A DNA stretch of 25,145 bases from a virus. The position numbers and the translations under genes are program-made. This document shows, one piece after another, positions 1 to 8,686 of the stretch (the stretch's first letter is position 1; each line of letters begins with the position of its first letter). The stretch is from the IMG/VR virus record IMGVR_UViG_3300033233_000841, positions 1 through 25,145 of that record; one strand, 5' to 3'. Below the pieces are notes generated by a model, which made no database searches, was not told where the DNA came from, and saw only the letters and a list, made by a program, of their open reading frames with translations.

Positions 1-3
1 TAA

Positions 4-378
4 TCATCTTTGTCCTTTTTTCTTGATTTTTATCATAGCTTTGTTCTTCTTCATTCGTTTCTTGATATCTTTGCGTAACACATCTGGTATCCAGATAGAA
101 TTATCGTCAAATGGAGGAACATCAGCTACTTCATAAGATTGCATCTTCTCCCCAGGAATGTGAAATAAAACAGTATCTTGGTAAAGAATATGCCAAATCC
201 AATTTTCTTTTTTCTCCAGCTCTTTCTTATCGACAATCTTTGTGTCTTTGACAATGACATCCCAGAAAGGTGCCCAGACTTTCCTATACTTCTTTTTGTC
301 GATAGTGACAGGTGATATTAATTTTACGATTCCAGATGGAACGATAACATTATTATCACTCGAAATAGCTCTACCCAT
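4..378 (-). CDS. Hypothetical protein, 124 aa
   Basis: A complete reading frame with a TGA stop at 4-6 and an ATG at 378. The ATG lies inside the end of the upstream gene, giving an 8-base overlap (ATGGGTAG), which suggests translational coupling. The protein is basic at its C-terminus, with a run of Lys and Arg over the last 20 residues, and is rich in Trp, Ile and Val in the middle. I see no signal peptide, membrane segment or recognised motif. It is the last gene of this run inside the window. I do not recognise a family. Confidence 0.7.
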   Translation of the reverse strand: MGRAISSDNNVIVPSGIVKLISPVTIDKKKYRKVWAPFWDVIVKDTKIVDKKELEKKENWIWHILYQDTVLFHIPGEKMQSYEVADVPPFDDNSIWIPDVLRKDIKKRMKKNKAMIKIKKKGQR

Positions 379-724
379 TGATTAGTCTCGCATTGCTAGG
401 AATCTGAGTAGACAGGATGATTCCTGAACGCTCTGCCATCTGGGCACGATATATATCAATGGTCTCTTGTGTGATTTCATCTTCATTGAAAATAAGCCAG
501 TCTGCTCTATCGAACTTAAACTCTTTTCCGTTCAATGCTTCAGCTTTTACAAAGTTCTTTGTGAACATGCCCGGATAGGGATGTGGAAGAGGCGACATGC
601 CACGCTGTCCCGGGACGATAGCAATCACCAGACAATCTTTTAACCAAATCTCATTATCGAGAATGGGTTGAGATGGTTCACCTACAATCATTTGTTCTGT
701 GTTCTTGTTTACGATAAAAATCAT
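371..724 (-). CDS. Hypothetical protein, 117 aa
   Basis: The start has a strong ribosome binding site (AAGGAGAG, 7 bases before ATG) in the 13-base gap after the helicase gene. The protein is soluble and mixed in composition, with a Pro-rich stretch around residues 45-52 (SPLPHPYPG) and an acidic stretch near residues 80-88. It has no recognised motif. Its stop overlaps the start of the next gene by 8 bases, so the two are probably translated together downstream of the helicase. Function unknown. Confidence 0.75.
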   Translation of the reverse strand: MIFIVNKNTEQMIVGEPSQPILDNEIWLKDCLVIAIVPGQRGMSPLPHPYPGMFTKNFVKAEALNGKEFKFDRADWLIFNEDEITQETIDIYRAQMAERSGIILSTQIPSNARLING

Positions 725-737
725 TTTTGTTCTCTCC

Positions 738-2135
738 TTAAGATATACCTGCGAATTTGTTGTCCTTTATTGTGTCATTGAATTCTTTGAAAGCGTTTAC
801 TTCTTCTTCAACTGTTACTTCATGGTCATCTGTCACAACTGGTCTTACATTAGTGACAGCCATTCTATCACGAAAGTCAACGAGTTTCAATCTCTCTTCA
901 TCATTTAATATCTGATTGAACGAAAGAATTTCTTGGTCCATCTGCATCTTGAAACTAACACCTTTTCTACCCAAACGATTCTTGATAATCTTCCAAGTCT
1001 GGTAATTCTCTGACTCTTCTTCTGGGGATTGTGTCATACCGATAACAAGGTCCGCTGTGTTCACGATACCGATAGAATCAGCAATGTTCGATAGACCCAT
1101 ATCACTGTTGTTGTAGCCTGCACGTTGTACCTGAGAGAACGTGATAACGGGTATGTTCAATTCAACTGCTATTTCTCTCAACTCTTCAGCAACTTCTTTA
1201 AACTTCTCGTAGCTGTTCACGTTTCTTGGATAGTTAGCTTTCATCAACTGAATATAGTCAACTACCAAGAAATCGAATTTCTCTTTCTTGATAATCTCTA
1301 ACTCTTTGATATAACTCATGATACTCTGACTGCTTGCATGAGAAGGTGCATATTCGCGTACCCAAATGTTACCTTTCAGAGTAGCTAACTTATCTTGAAC
1401 TCGTTGCAATTCTTTTGGTATGCTGTAATATGGAATCTTTGTGATAACAGAGTCCATACGTCTTGATATCAACTCTTCTGCAAGTTCGAGAGTGAGATAA
1501 ACACCGCGATATCCACGTTGAACGAGTGACGCCGCGAGATTCGTACCAAGTAATGTCTTACCCAACCCAGACGAACCAGCGCCTACAGTCAGAGTTTTCT
1601 TTGATAGACCACCATTTGTGTAGTAGTCCAACATATCCCAACCTGTAGAAATCTTTTCATCGAGTCTGTTATAATACTCGAACCTGCGCTCAATATCATT
1701 CTTGTAATTTAATCCCAGATGTTTGTCGAAAGAGAAAGCAAGGGCTTCTCGGATTCTTGACCCGATAATGCCCCAGTCTTTTCTTTGTGACTTATCTTCA
1801 AACGTATCAGCGGCAGCCATGAGTTCTTCACGCAACGCCGCTTCTTGTGCCCATATCTCCGTCTCTTTGATAAGAAGCGGGATGTTCTCCAATGGGAAAT
1901 CTTCTGACAATACAGAATCAAGAAAGTCTGTGTTCTTGTATTTGAGAAGAATGGTTGCTCTATCAAGAGATTTTGCTTTGTCTACTTTTACAAGCTGTTC
2001 GAGAACAGGATATAAAAGTTGACTGTCTTTCTCGATAAAGAATCTTGTCTGAATATGAGAAATCACCTTGTCCCTGAACATCGGGGACTTTATGACTTGA
2101 CTCAATATCAGATTTTCACTAAGTTGAAGTTGCAT
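738..2135 (-). CDS. 41: Replicative DNA helicase, DnaB / T4 gp41 family
   Basis: A 465-aa RecA-fold hexameric helicase that would unwind DNA at the phage replication fork. Residues 186-194 form a Walker A motif (AGSSGLGKT), and residues 289-298 (FLVVDYIQLM) form the Walker B motif typical of DnaB/gp41 helicases. A downstream Ser-Gln-Val-Gln-Arg stretch fits the DnaB sensor/H4 region. The length is close to T4 gp41 (about 475 aa). The N-terminal 150 residues lack an obvious primase-binding motif. The ATG overlaps the UvsX stop codon (TAATG) and is preceded by AAAGGAAAG. The order polymerase, UvsX, helicase matches the T4 replication cluster, which supports the gp41 assignment. No primase (gp61) is visible in this window. 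Confidence 0.95.
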   Translation of the reverse strand: MQLQLSENLILSQVIKSPMFRDKVISHIQTRFFIEKDSQLLYPVLEQLVKVDKAKSLDRATILLKYKNTDFLDSVLSEDFPLENIPLLIKETEIWAQEAALREELMAAADTFEDKSQRKDWGIIGSRIREALAFSFDKHLGLNYKNDIERRFEYYNRLDEKISTGWDMLDYYTNGGLSKKTLTVGAGSSGLGKTLLGTNLAASLVQRGYRGVYLTLELAEELISRRMDSVITKIPYYSIPKELQRVQDKLATLKGNIWVREYAPSHASSQSIMSYIKELEIIKKEKFDFLVVDYIQLMKANYPRNVNSYEKFKEVAEELREIAVELNIPVITFSQVQRAGYNNSDMGLSNIADSIGIVNTADLVIGMTQSPEEESENYQTWKIIKNRLGRKGVSFKMQMDQEILSFNQILNDEERLKLVDFRDRMAVTNVRPVVTDDHEVTVEEEVNAFKEFNDTIKDNKFAGIS

Positions 2136-3268
2136 TAACTCTTTCCTTTCTTTGCTTTAGATTTACTGACAACGACTGTATCTACTTGCCCTTCTACATC
2201 ATCGACACCGCCGACATCTGATGCTCTGTCAGGGCATGAATCGCTGATGCTACTGTATGCTACATTCTGCTTTACCCATACGTTCAGTTCCTGAAGAATA
2301 GGTTCCCATACTTCAGGTGTATAGATGTTCTTCTCGAATATCTTCTTGTCAAGATGTTTAACATACCAAGAGGTCGATATCTTCTCGACTAACCCAGCGG
2401 CTTCTGCCCAAGGTAGCAATCCATAATAAGGGTCAACGCCTTCAGCGAAGTCAACTTTTGTCTCTGCAATCTTACCTTCAGGAACAACGCGATTCTTTGT
2501 TGTACGAGCTTTAAGTATGTTGCCTGTCAACTGCTTGTACTTCTCGCCGACTATTTCTTCTTTGATAGCTTGCTTTGTGAGCAGACAAATGATGCTAGAG
2601 ATATAGATAACCCCTTCACCGCCTGATGGAACTTCGATTGGCACATAACCAGATGCATTTGTATATGTGTGATTCACAACGACCATAGGTATCTGCATCT
2701 TTGCAATAGGCATCGTCAATACTCTTGACAACGAGCGAATGACTTTGCTTCTTGTACCCATATCTTGCGCTGACTTACCCTCATCAGCATCTTTCAATTC
2801 CTTCTCGATAGGAAGATTGCCAAGAGAATCAAGAATGAGCATCATCTTCTTGTTTGGGTCTGCGGCTTTTGCGGCTTCAAACAAGTCAATAACTTTGATT
2901 GCTTGGTTTCTGAATTCTTCTACAGTATTGATTGGAAGGATGATAACTTTTCGTGTATCAACTCCACAACGCTGTAAGAAGAACTTATCTGTAGCGTTCT
3001 CACTCTCGAACCAGATAACATCATAACCTTTCTTCTGTGCTTCACGGGCGATACGAGCAGTAAGAAATGACTTACCTGTACTCGATTTCCCCATGAATGC
3101 GCTTACTCGACCTGCAGGGATACCCCCAAACAAATCTCCAGATAGAATACCGTTCAGCGTATAACTTCCCGTGCTGATGAATTCAGTAATATTACCTAGA
3201 CTTGAATCTTCTACAAAATCTGCCATCTCATTAACTTTTTGAATCTCTTTCAGAAAATCCATACTCAT
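2135..3268 (-). CDS. uvsX: UvsX-like RecA family recombinase
   Basis: A 377-aa strand-exchange recombinase of the RecA/UvsX family, expected to load on single-stranded DNA and drive recombination-dependent replication and repair. Walker A is at residues 60-67 (GKSSTGKS) and Walker B at about 142-148 (MMLILDS). An acidic then Lys-rich tail (last 30 residues) resembles the charged C-terminus of UvsX. I chose the ATG at 3268 because AAAGGAGAG lies 5 bases upstream. A longer frame reaching 3322 would overlap the polymerase gene and has no ribosome binding site. A near-consensus sigma-70 promoter lies just upstream (3294-3322), so this gene and the helicase can be transcribed independently of the polymerase. 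Confidence 0.95.
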   Translation of the reverse strand: MSMDFLKEIQKVNEMADFVEDSSLGNITEFISTGSYTLNGILSGDLFGGIPAGRVSAFMGKSSTGKSFLTARIAREAQKKGYDVIWFESENATDKFFLQRCGVDTRKVIILPINTVEEFRNQAIKVIDLFEAAKAADPNKKMMLILDSLGNLPIEKELKDADEGKSAQDMGTRSKVIRSLSRVLTMPIAKMQIPMVVVNHTYTNASGYVPIEVPSGGEGVIYISSIICLLTKQAIKEEIVGEKYKQLTGNILKARTTKNRVVPEGKIAETKVDFAEGVDPYYGLLPWAEAAGLVEKISTSWYVKHLDKKIFEKNIYTPEVWEPILQELNVWVKQNVAYSSISDSCPDRASDVGGVDDVEGQVDTVVVSKSKAKKGKS

Positions 3269-3293
3269 GCGTTCTCTCCTTTTGTGTTGTGAG

Positions 3294-3322
3294 ACTGTAT
3301 CAGTTCTAAAACAAGCTGTCAA
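3294..3322 (-). promoter_or_regulatory. Sigma-70-type promoter for uvsX
   Basis: On the minus strand TTGACA (3322-3317) is followed after exactly 17 bases by TACAGT (3299-3294). A TGA triplet directly before the -10 makes an extended -10. The predicted start is near 3287, about 20 bases upstream of the uvsX ATG. The -35 lies just beyond the polymerase stop codon, inside the polymerase frame. Two other promoters in this window have the same architecture (11275-11303 and 20047-20075). Confidence 0.7.
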
Positions 3323-5810
3323 GACTGTCTACATCTAAATCCATGATACCCCAACCCACTGCTTGACATAATCCATTAATAGGGCTCATGAATGACTTCT
3401 CAAACTGCGTTTCGATATCAATGAATTCATCTAATCCGAATTCGACTGGCATATCATCCAAGAACGCCATAACTTTATCTTGTAGATTAGGCGACCTTCT
3501 GACATAGATGAATTTTATCTTTTCTCCATCTCTTATAAGAGGGTACTTCGCTTCTAATCCCAAACGATGAAGCATGTTGTTGTAATTAAATGCCGCACGA
3601 ACCTGAATCGGTGTCCCAGCTTTTATTTCACCGTTATCAGATTTATAATCACTGAAGTTGCATCCTCTAGGGAATGCGATAGTCCCAATCGGTTGCTTTG
3701 CGAACTCTTCTCTAATCTCTCTGACTTCAGCTTGAATAGCATCTCTGTTCATGGATTTCAACATATTCTCAACGACTTCTTCAATCTTCTTACGACAGAA
3801 TGAAGGTGTAGAACTGCGAACCATTTCAATGCCCTTCACTTTGAGTTTTGGTTTTGCGTACACAACACCTTCGTTAGCAATGATGTATAGAGCATACTTT
3901 TTCTTCATTACAAAAATGCTTGCAATAGAAGTAGCTTCCTGCTTGAGATGAAACCAGTTCTTCTCGTTATTGATGTATATATTCGAGAACTGATTGTGAA
4001 TGTTCAAGAAGAAAGGCTTTAACATCTTTTCATATACAGCAGTCACAGCATCAGGGAATCTCTCTTTTGTAATACTATACTTTGTGCAGAATCCACCGAA
4101 ATCGATGTAAAGAGAATCTGTATCAGCCGCAATAACAGCATCGTCTGCATTAAAGTTTCTCTTGAACAAAGAATTCGTTTCATCGATTGTGAACTTGATA
4201 AGTTTCTGCCCAGTCAATGTAACAGCAGAGGCCATATCAGGATTGAAGAATCTGAAATTCTCGTTTGCAAGAATACCGTATGCAGAGTTAGCTAGAATCT
4301 TCACAGCATTCTGGAACAAGTCATACTTCTGAGCATTCATCTTATGTTTCGGGTCTTTTGTCTCTTCATAGAGCTTTTCTTCTTTGAGCTTTATGTCCTT
4401 GAATTCTTTACGTTTATCGAAGATACCCTTAACAGCTTTAGGAATGAATCCAAACTCGGGCTTAAATAACAGACCATTCGCAGATATCAGAAGTTTCTCA
4501 TTTCTAATCTTATCTGCAAGCTCTTGACCAGAAATCAAATTACCCGCTAGTCGATACATTTCTGATGCATTGATTCTCTGCAAATCTATATCAAGATAAT
4601 CATTACCAATTTCAGATTGAATCTTACCTACGAATGTTTCAGGTGACATATTCAATGCGAACATAATGTGAGGATACAATGATGTGAAGTCAAAGCTGAC
4701 TACGAAATCATAGTACCCCGCTCTTGGTTCGCTGACATATGCGCCGACAATCTCTTCTTTCTGTTTGTGCCCAGCAGTAGGAAGCACAATCTTCTGAGAT
4801 TTAAGCAAGCTCATGAGGTAACCATCAAACTTTCTGATAGCTGAACCTACTTTACCCAAAGGAGTCTTTGAGAAGTATGCTTGCACTTGCCATAGACCGA
4901 TGAAGTCCAACTTGTCGTGGAGTTTCTTAACAAGCAGAACGTCTTGGATGTTATACTCTACGAACTTATTGAAATCATTACGTCTTAGGTCATCAAGACT
5001 TCCATCGAACTTCACCTTTGTCTTGTCGAGCTCCACTTTGGAAATGTAATCCAATGAGTATGATTCTCGTTCGTTTAACGAATACTTCTTGTACAAATCC
5101 ATGTAATCGAGTAGAGTTATCCCAGCTATTTCAATCTGTTCTTCTCCCATGAATTCTCTGAACTGAACATCGTTCACTGGCGAGAATTTCTTCATAGCTC
5201 CTTCGCCAAGATGACGCTCAATGCGTCTGAGAATGATGGGGACATCATACCAGTTTGAATTCCAACCAGTAATGATATCTGGGCAGTTTGAACGATGCCA
5301 CTTTAGATATCGCTGTAGCATCTCACGCTCGTCCACGCAATGAACGAACTCTGACTTGAGAACTCCCGTGTATGGTGCTGTACCGAAAGTAATCCAGTTC
5401 CCAGTCTTTGTCGAATAGACTGTTATCAGGGTTATTTCATTCCCAGCTATTTTTGGTGATGAAAATCCATGCGTTGAATCTGTTTCAATATCAACGATAT
5501 GAACATCAAGAGCAGGAAGATTGCTAATCAAATCTTTGTCGTAGTATCTGTCTAGCAAGAATCTGGAATCTGGGCTGATATCACCTTCAAATGTAGCATA
5601 GCTCTTTACGAACTCACGCTGAGACATCCATGTATCAAATTCTTTTCTCTTGCATCTGTTACCGAAGATATCTTTGTATTCGCCGTCTGGGGAATGCAAA
5701 TAGCAGTATGGTTGATATGGTTCTATGATGTGCTGGCGCTTACCTTCTTTATCATACTCCCAAAGATGAATCTCGTTTCTGTGAAAATTGTAAAATATGT
5801 TAGCATACAT
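3306..5810 (-). CDS. 43: Family B DNA polymerase, T4 gp43-like
   Basis: An 834-aa replicative polymerase with a 3'-5' proofreading exonuclease; T4 gp43 is about 898 aa. Exonuclease motifs are ExoI at residues 106-110 (VDIET, Asp107 and Glu109), ExoII at 182-189 (GWNSNWYD) and ExoIII at 286-290 (YNIQD). Polymerase motif A is DFTSLYP (374-380), motif B is KILANSAYG (504-512) and motif C is DTDS (563-566). A KKKYALY stretch matches the conserved KxY motif. All catalytic residues are present, so the enzyme should be active. The ATG at 5810 lies inside the 3' end of the upstream homing endonuclease gene, with GAGGAAG about 8 bases before it. No intein or intron interrupts it. Confidence 0.97.
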   Translation of the reverse strand: MYANIFYNFHRNEIHLWEYDKEGKRQHIIEPYQPYCYLHSPDGEYKDIFGNRCKRKEFDTWMSQREFVKSYATFEGDISPDSRFLLDRYYDKDLISNLPALDVHIVDIETDSTHGFSSPKIAGNEITLITVYSTKTGNWITFGTAPYTGVLKSEFVHCVDEREMLQRYLKWHRSNCPDIITGWNSNWYDVPIILRRIERHLGEGAMKKFSPVNDVQFREFMGEEQIEIAGITLLDYMDLYKKYSLNERESYSLDYISKVELDKTKVKFDGSLDDLRRNDFNKFVEYNIQDVLLVKKLHDKLDFIGLWQVQAYFSKTPLGKVGSAIRKFDGYLMSLLKSQKIVLPTAGHKQKEEIVGAYVSEPRAGYYDFVVSFDFTSLYPHIMFALNMSPETFVGKIQSEIGNDYLDIDLQRINASEMYRLAGNLISGQELADKIRNEKLLISANGLLFKPEFGFIPKAVKGIFDKRKEFKDIKLKEEKLYEETKDPKHKMNAQKYDLFQNAVKILANSAYGILANENFRFFNPDMASAVTLTGQKLIKFTIDETNSLFKRNFNADDAVIAADTDSLYIDFGGFCTKYSITKERFPDAVTAVYEKMLKPFFLNIHNQFSNIYINNEKNWFHLKQEATSIASIFVMKKKYALYIIANEGVVYAKPKLKVKGIEMVRSSTPSFCRKKIEEVVENMLKSMNRDAIQAEVREIREEFAKQPIGTIAFPRGCNFSDYKSDNGEIKAGTPIQVRAAFNYNNMLHRLGLEAKYPLIRDGEKIKFIYVRRSPNLQDKVMAFLDDMPVEFGLDEFIDIETQFEKSFMSPINGLCQAVGWGIMDLDVDSLDSLF

Positions 5811-6426
5811 TCGTTATCTTCCTCTTTTCTTCCCAACTTCTTTTTCGTGATTCCCCTATTTTTCGTTTGTGGTCTTCTGATTTCTTCGAACATTTCTGCC
5901 ATTCACTTAAACTTTTTAAATGAGAATCAGAAAACTTCTTACCTAAATGAGAGTTTCTTTGTTTTTCTTTGGTTTCTGATTTGACAGTCTTTCCTCTATG
6001 AAGTAAACTCGATTCTAAAAATCTCTTTGAATGCCATTCTTTATCGTTCTTGTGTTTGAGTTTATGAGAAAGACTAATAGCGGCTCGATGTTCAACTGAC
6101 ATTGATTTACCACGGTTAGAACCACCCCAACCACCAGAAGAAATGTTATATAAAATTTCTTTGTTTGTATCGACAAATTCAAGAGTAAGAATCTCAGCTT
6201 CCAATTTGCTTAACGATTCAGAATCACTACAGTAACATAGTATCTCCAACTTAAAATTTTCTTCACCGTATTTGTTAATCGCTCTTTTAAGCAATTTACC
6301 ACTACCAAGATAACCATCTGACAAGTCATATGATTTGTGCATTCCGATGTATATCTTACCAGTTAAGATATTAGTAGTTTGATAGATAAAATAATAAGGA
6401 GATGCTTCAGGTTTCAAACAAATCAT
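5800..6426 (-). CDS. GIY-YIG homing endonuclease with NUMOD3 repeats (Seg-like)
   Basis: A 208-aa free-standing homing endonuclease. The N-terminal GIY-YIG domain spans about residues 10-95: PYYFIYQTTN carries the GIY half, KIYIG (24-28) the YIG half, and Glu78 is the likely metal ligand. Downstream come Lys/Arg-rich NUMOD3-type repeats (about 100-200), which in this family bind DNA. The ATG overlaps the radical SAM stop (TAATG) and has AGGGAGG 4 bases upstream. Its last 11 bases overlap the polymerase gene, so its 3' end supplies the polymerase ribosome binding site. The N-terminal half is closely related to the GIY-YIG protein at 20957-21697, pointing to a duplicated or spreading family. 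Its likely role is to cut phage DNA lacking it and drive its own inheritance. Confidence 0.9.
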   Translation of the reverse strand: MICLKPEASPYYFIYQTTNILTGKIYIGMHKSYDLSDGYLGSGKLLKRAINKYGEENFKLEILCYCSDSESLSKLEAEILTLEFVDTNKEILYNISSGGWGGSNRGKSMSVEHRAAISLSHKLKHKNDKEWHSKRFLESSLLHRGKTVKSETKEKQRNSHLGKKFSDSHLKSLSEWQKCSKKSEDHKRKIGESRKRSWEEKRKITNVC

Positions 6427-7772
6427 TAAACCTCCCTAAAATCTAATAGCTTATCTTCTGTTTTCTCTTCCAATTTCAACTGCACATTATACTCTCGTTG
6501 AAGTCTCTGTTTCAAGCCAGTGAGTAGATTATTGCTTCTCTGAAATCCATAATTTACTTTACCGCGTATCTCGATGTGCTTTTGTTTACGTTCACATGTC
6601 AACTTCAGCTTATCAAAAATTACATCAATCGGGTCATTATACAAATCGATATCAGCCTCTGCAAAAAAGTTCAATGAATTCAGTATCGATTTATACTCTC
6701 TCAATTTCTCTGCTGATAGAAAATTGGTCTTGCCAGAATTGGTATATTCCCTCATTATGTTTACTCGCACGTTCAGTTTATTTCTTGAACAAAATTCTAT
6801 GTTCTCCTCGACTTCAGGTGCCGTTAAGTCCCCTCCTATCAGACACAACATGAATGGTTGAATCCCAACTTCTCTACATATCGTAATTGCTTTCTGGATG
6901 TTCTCTGCTGAATTGTGGTACTTGTCGATACTTTTGAGGAAACGCTCGTTGACGTTCTCGAACCCAATCTTGACATCTTCAAATCCAAGGTCATGCAATA
7001 ACTGTGGCACTTCTTTGTTTAAGAACAGCGTTACTTCGAAGCCTTCCTGACAGATGTATTTCATACCCTTGAGATTGAGGGCTTTTAGCTTCTTGAGGAA
7101 CTCTGTGAAGATTCCTATAGAGCATGATAGATTATCGTCTACAAACGTGATGTAGCGAACTCCAGAGTCATAATATGACTTGATTTGTGCAACCATCTCA
7201 TCAACGTCATGGAACTTGTACTTCTGCTTGTAGATGAAATACGTTGGGCACATGTTACATTTGCGCGGGCACCCGTATGTGATACGCATACTTGCTCTAG
7301 TAGATGCCCCGACCTTTGGGTAGCGATTCATCATATCTTGAGTAAGCACAACGTCTGATACTTCAAAGTCCGTATCGATGATTGTCACATTTGATGTCCA
7401 CATAATCATATCTTCAATCTTATGCTTCTCAACTGTAGGATAGATTCCCATAATGGACACAGGGGTCTTTATAAGATTGATGAATTTGTCAAAGAACTCG
7501 TTCTTGTCTGCATCAGGCGGGAACTCGCCCATGTTCACGATTATTTTTGTATACTTGTCTTTGTTCTTATCGATGAACTTCAAACAATCTTCGAGAATCT
7601 CCAACTTACCAGCTTTGTCTGCTTGTCTGTCGTAAGCCATAAGATTCAAATCCAATAAATCATACGACTCGTTGAGATTTTTTGCTTGCTTCAAAAGAAG
7701 AAGTGGATACGGGAAATACTTCGGGTATTTGTTTGTTGATGCATTATAAAGCATCTGTATGAGTAGAATCAT
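6426..7772 (-). CDS. Radical SAM protein, B12-binding-like N-terminus
   Basis: A 448-aa radical SAM enzyme. Residues 168-175 contain the CxxxCxxC iron-sulfur cluster motif (CPRKCNMC), followed by a GGDL-type SAM-binding stretch near residues 314-317. The first 150 residues look like the alternating beta-alpha Rossmann segment found before the radical SAM core in B12-binding members, but I see no canonical DxHxxG cobalamin motif. C-terminal residues 380-448 are Lys/Glu rich. Its ATG overlaps the stop of a 59-aa gene (ATGA), which in turn overlaps a TS-family enzyme, so the three are probably coupled. The substrate is unknown. Nucleotide or DNA modification is an inference from the neighbours only; tRNA or peptide modification are alternatives. 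Confidence 0.85.
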   Translation of the reverse strand: MILLIQMLYNASTNKYPKYFPYPLLLLKQAKNLNESYDLLDLNLMAYDRQADKAGKLEILEDCLKFIDKNKDKYTKIIVNMGEFPPDADKNEFFDKFINLIKTPVSIMGIYPTVEKHKIEDMIMWTSNVTIIDTDFEVSDVVLTQDMMNRYPKVGASTRASMRITYGCPRKCNMCPTYFIYKQKYKFHDVDEMVAQIKSYYDSGVRYITFVDDNLSCSIGIFTEFLKKLKALNLKGMKYICQEGFEVTLFLNKEVPQLLHDLGFEDVKIGFENVNERFLKSIDKYHNSAENIQKAITICREVGIQPFMLCLIGGDLTAPEVEENIEFCSRNKLNVRVNIMREYTNSGKTNFLSAEKLREYKSILNSLNFFAEADIDLYNDPIDVIFDKLKLTCERKQKHIEIRGKVNYGFQRSNNLLTGLKQRLQREYNVQLKLEEKTEDKLLDFREV

Positions 7773-7948
7773 TTCATGTCCTCGAATGGAGATTTATCGC
7801 TAGGTTCATATTCACCTATGTAATCTTTTATGTTCTTCATCAAGAGAGCTGGTGTAACATGCTGATATTCCTTATTGTGTTCATCCAGATGCCAGAGAGC
7901 TTCTTTGAGCAACGCTATCGCAAACAACTTATCGAAATCTGCTGTCAT
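7769..7948 (-). CDS. Small hypothetical protein, 59 aa
   Basis: A 59-aa frame beginning MTADFDKLFAIALLKEALWH and ending with PFEDMK and a TGA stop. It fills the otherwise empty gap between the TS-family gene (20-base overlap at its start) and the radical SAM gene (ATGA overlap at its end). This tight fit on both sides is the main support. The ribosome binding site is weak (GGGGTTGTGGG before ATG), so it is probably translated by coupling. The protein is predicted mostly helical and acidic at its C-terminus. I do not recognise a family. Confidence 0.7.
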   Translation of the reverse strand: MTADFDKLFAIALLKEALWHLDEHNKEYQHVTPALLMKNIKDYIGEYEPSDKSPFEDMK

Positions 7949-8618
7949 CCCACAACCCCAATAACGCTTTTGTATTCTTCATCTCATCCCCGCTCGAATG
8001 AATATGCCAAGAGAAAGCAACGCATGTTACTTCTTGTAACACCATATTCGACTGTTCAGCGAGCCATTTACCGAGATTTATCAAAGCTGTATAGTCTGCA
8101 TACCCCGACTTGCTGACTCTCTGTGAGCGAAAAGCGGCATTCAGATAGAGCCTACCATTTCTCGGTTTGATATCGATGACCAACAAACAAGGCTGTTTGT
8201 ACATGTTCTTGATATCGTATGGGGAATAAACCATCAATTCGCAACGCTTGACGTTCTTACCCTGCTTCAGAATCTTTAGGACTTCTGTAACCTGATTGAA
8301 TTTGTCATCGTAGCGTGTCATCCTGCCCCAATACGAGTCTTTCCAGTTAGGCTTGATGGTTTCATAGTTCAGTTCCCCATCTATCACGGAAATGTCTGGA
8401 GCGATGAATGTGACTGCTGAAGCATAATCTATGCGCTCATCACCAAAAATGCTTCTGAACTCTTTGTCAAATTCCTCCTCGTAGTTGAACTCTGTGATAG
8501 AGACAACACCATTCTGAATTTCTATGATATCACCAAGATTAGTACCTTGATTCAGGATAGTTCTCGATGCTTTCATCCATGCTCCTGCCGCTGAACTCGC
8601 TTTGATTTCTGTTATCAT
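7929..8618 (-). CDS. Thymidylate synthase-family enzyme, possible dCMP hydroxymethylase
   Basis: A 229-aa protein of the ThyA fold, shorter than E. coli ThyA (264 aa). It aligns to ThyA with a constant offset of two residues. Pro143-Cys144 matches the catalytic Cys146, Arg164-Ser165 matches Arg166-Ser167 with the same 20-residue spacing from the Cys, and Lys124-Arg125 matches the phosphate-binding Arg126-Arg127. His205 and His207 match His207 and Tyr209. Two specificity positions differ. Asp175 stands where ThyA has Asn177; in the family this Asn selects uracil, and Asp is found in dCMP hydroxymethylases such as T4 gp42. Arg167 replaces the folate-contacting Asp169. It may therefore act on a cytosine nucleotide, but the folate site looks changed. 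The ATG overlaps the preceding micro-ORF (ATGA). Confidence 0.75.
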   Translation of the reverse strand: MITEIKASSAAGAWMKASRTILNQGTNLGDIIEIQNGVVSITEFNYEEEFDKEFRSIFGDERIDYASAVTFIAPDISVIDGELNYETIKPNWKDSYWGRMTRYDDKFNQVTEVLKILKQGKNVKRCELMVYSPYDIKNMYKQPCLLVIDIKPRNGRLYLNAAFRSQRVSKSGYADYTALINLGKWLAEQSNMVLQEVTCVAFSWHIHSSGDEMKNTKALLGLWDDSRFR

Positions 8619-8686
8619 TTTCCTATCCCATTCTGTCGATATGCTTCATCCAGCGACAAGTCATACCATTCATCTACTTTCATCAT
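8615..8686 (-). CDS. Micro-ORF, 23 aa
   Basis: A 23-aa frame (MMKVDEWYDLSLDEAYRQNG, then IGK and TGA). It overlaps the stop of the Cys-rich gene upstream (ATGA at 8683-8686) and the start of the TS-family gene downstream (ATGA at 8615-8618). AGGAAGAG lies 2 bases before its double ATG. It exactly fills the gap and so keeps ribosomes moving into the TS-family gene. It may be a real micro-protein or only a coupling cistron. Confidence 0.45.
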   Translation of the reverse strand: MMKVDEWYDLSLDEAYRQNGIGK

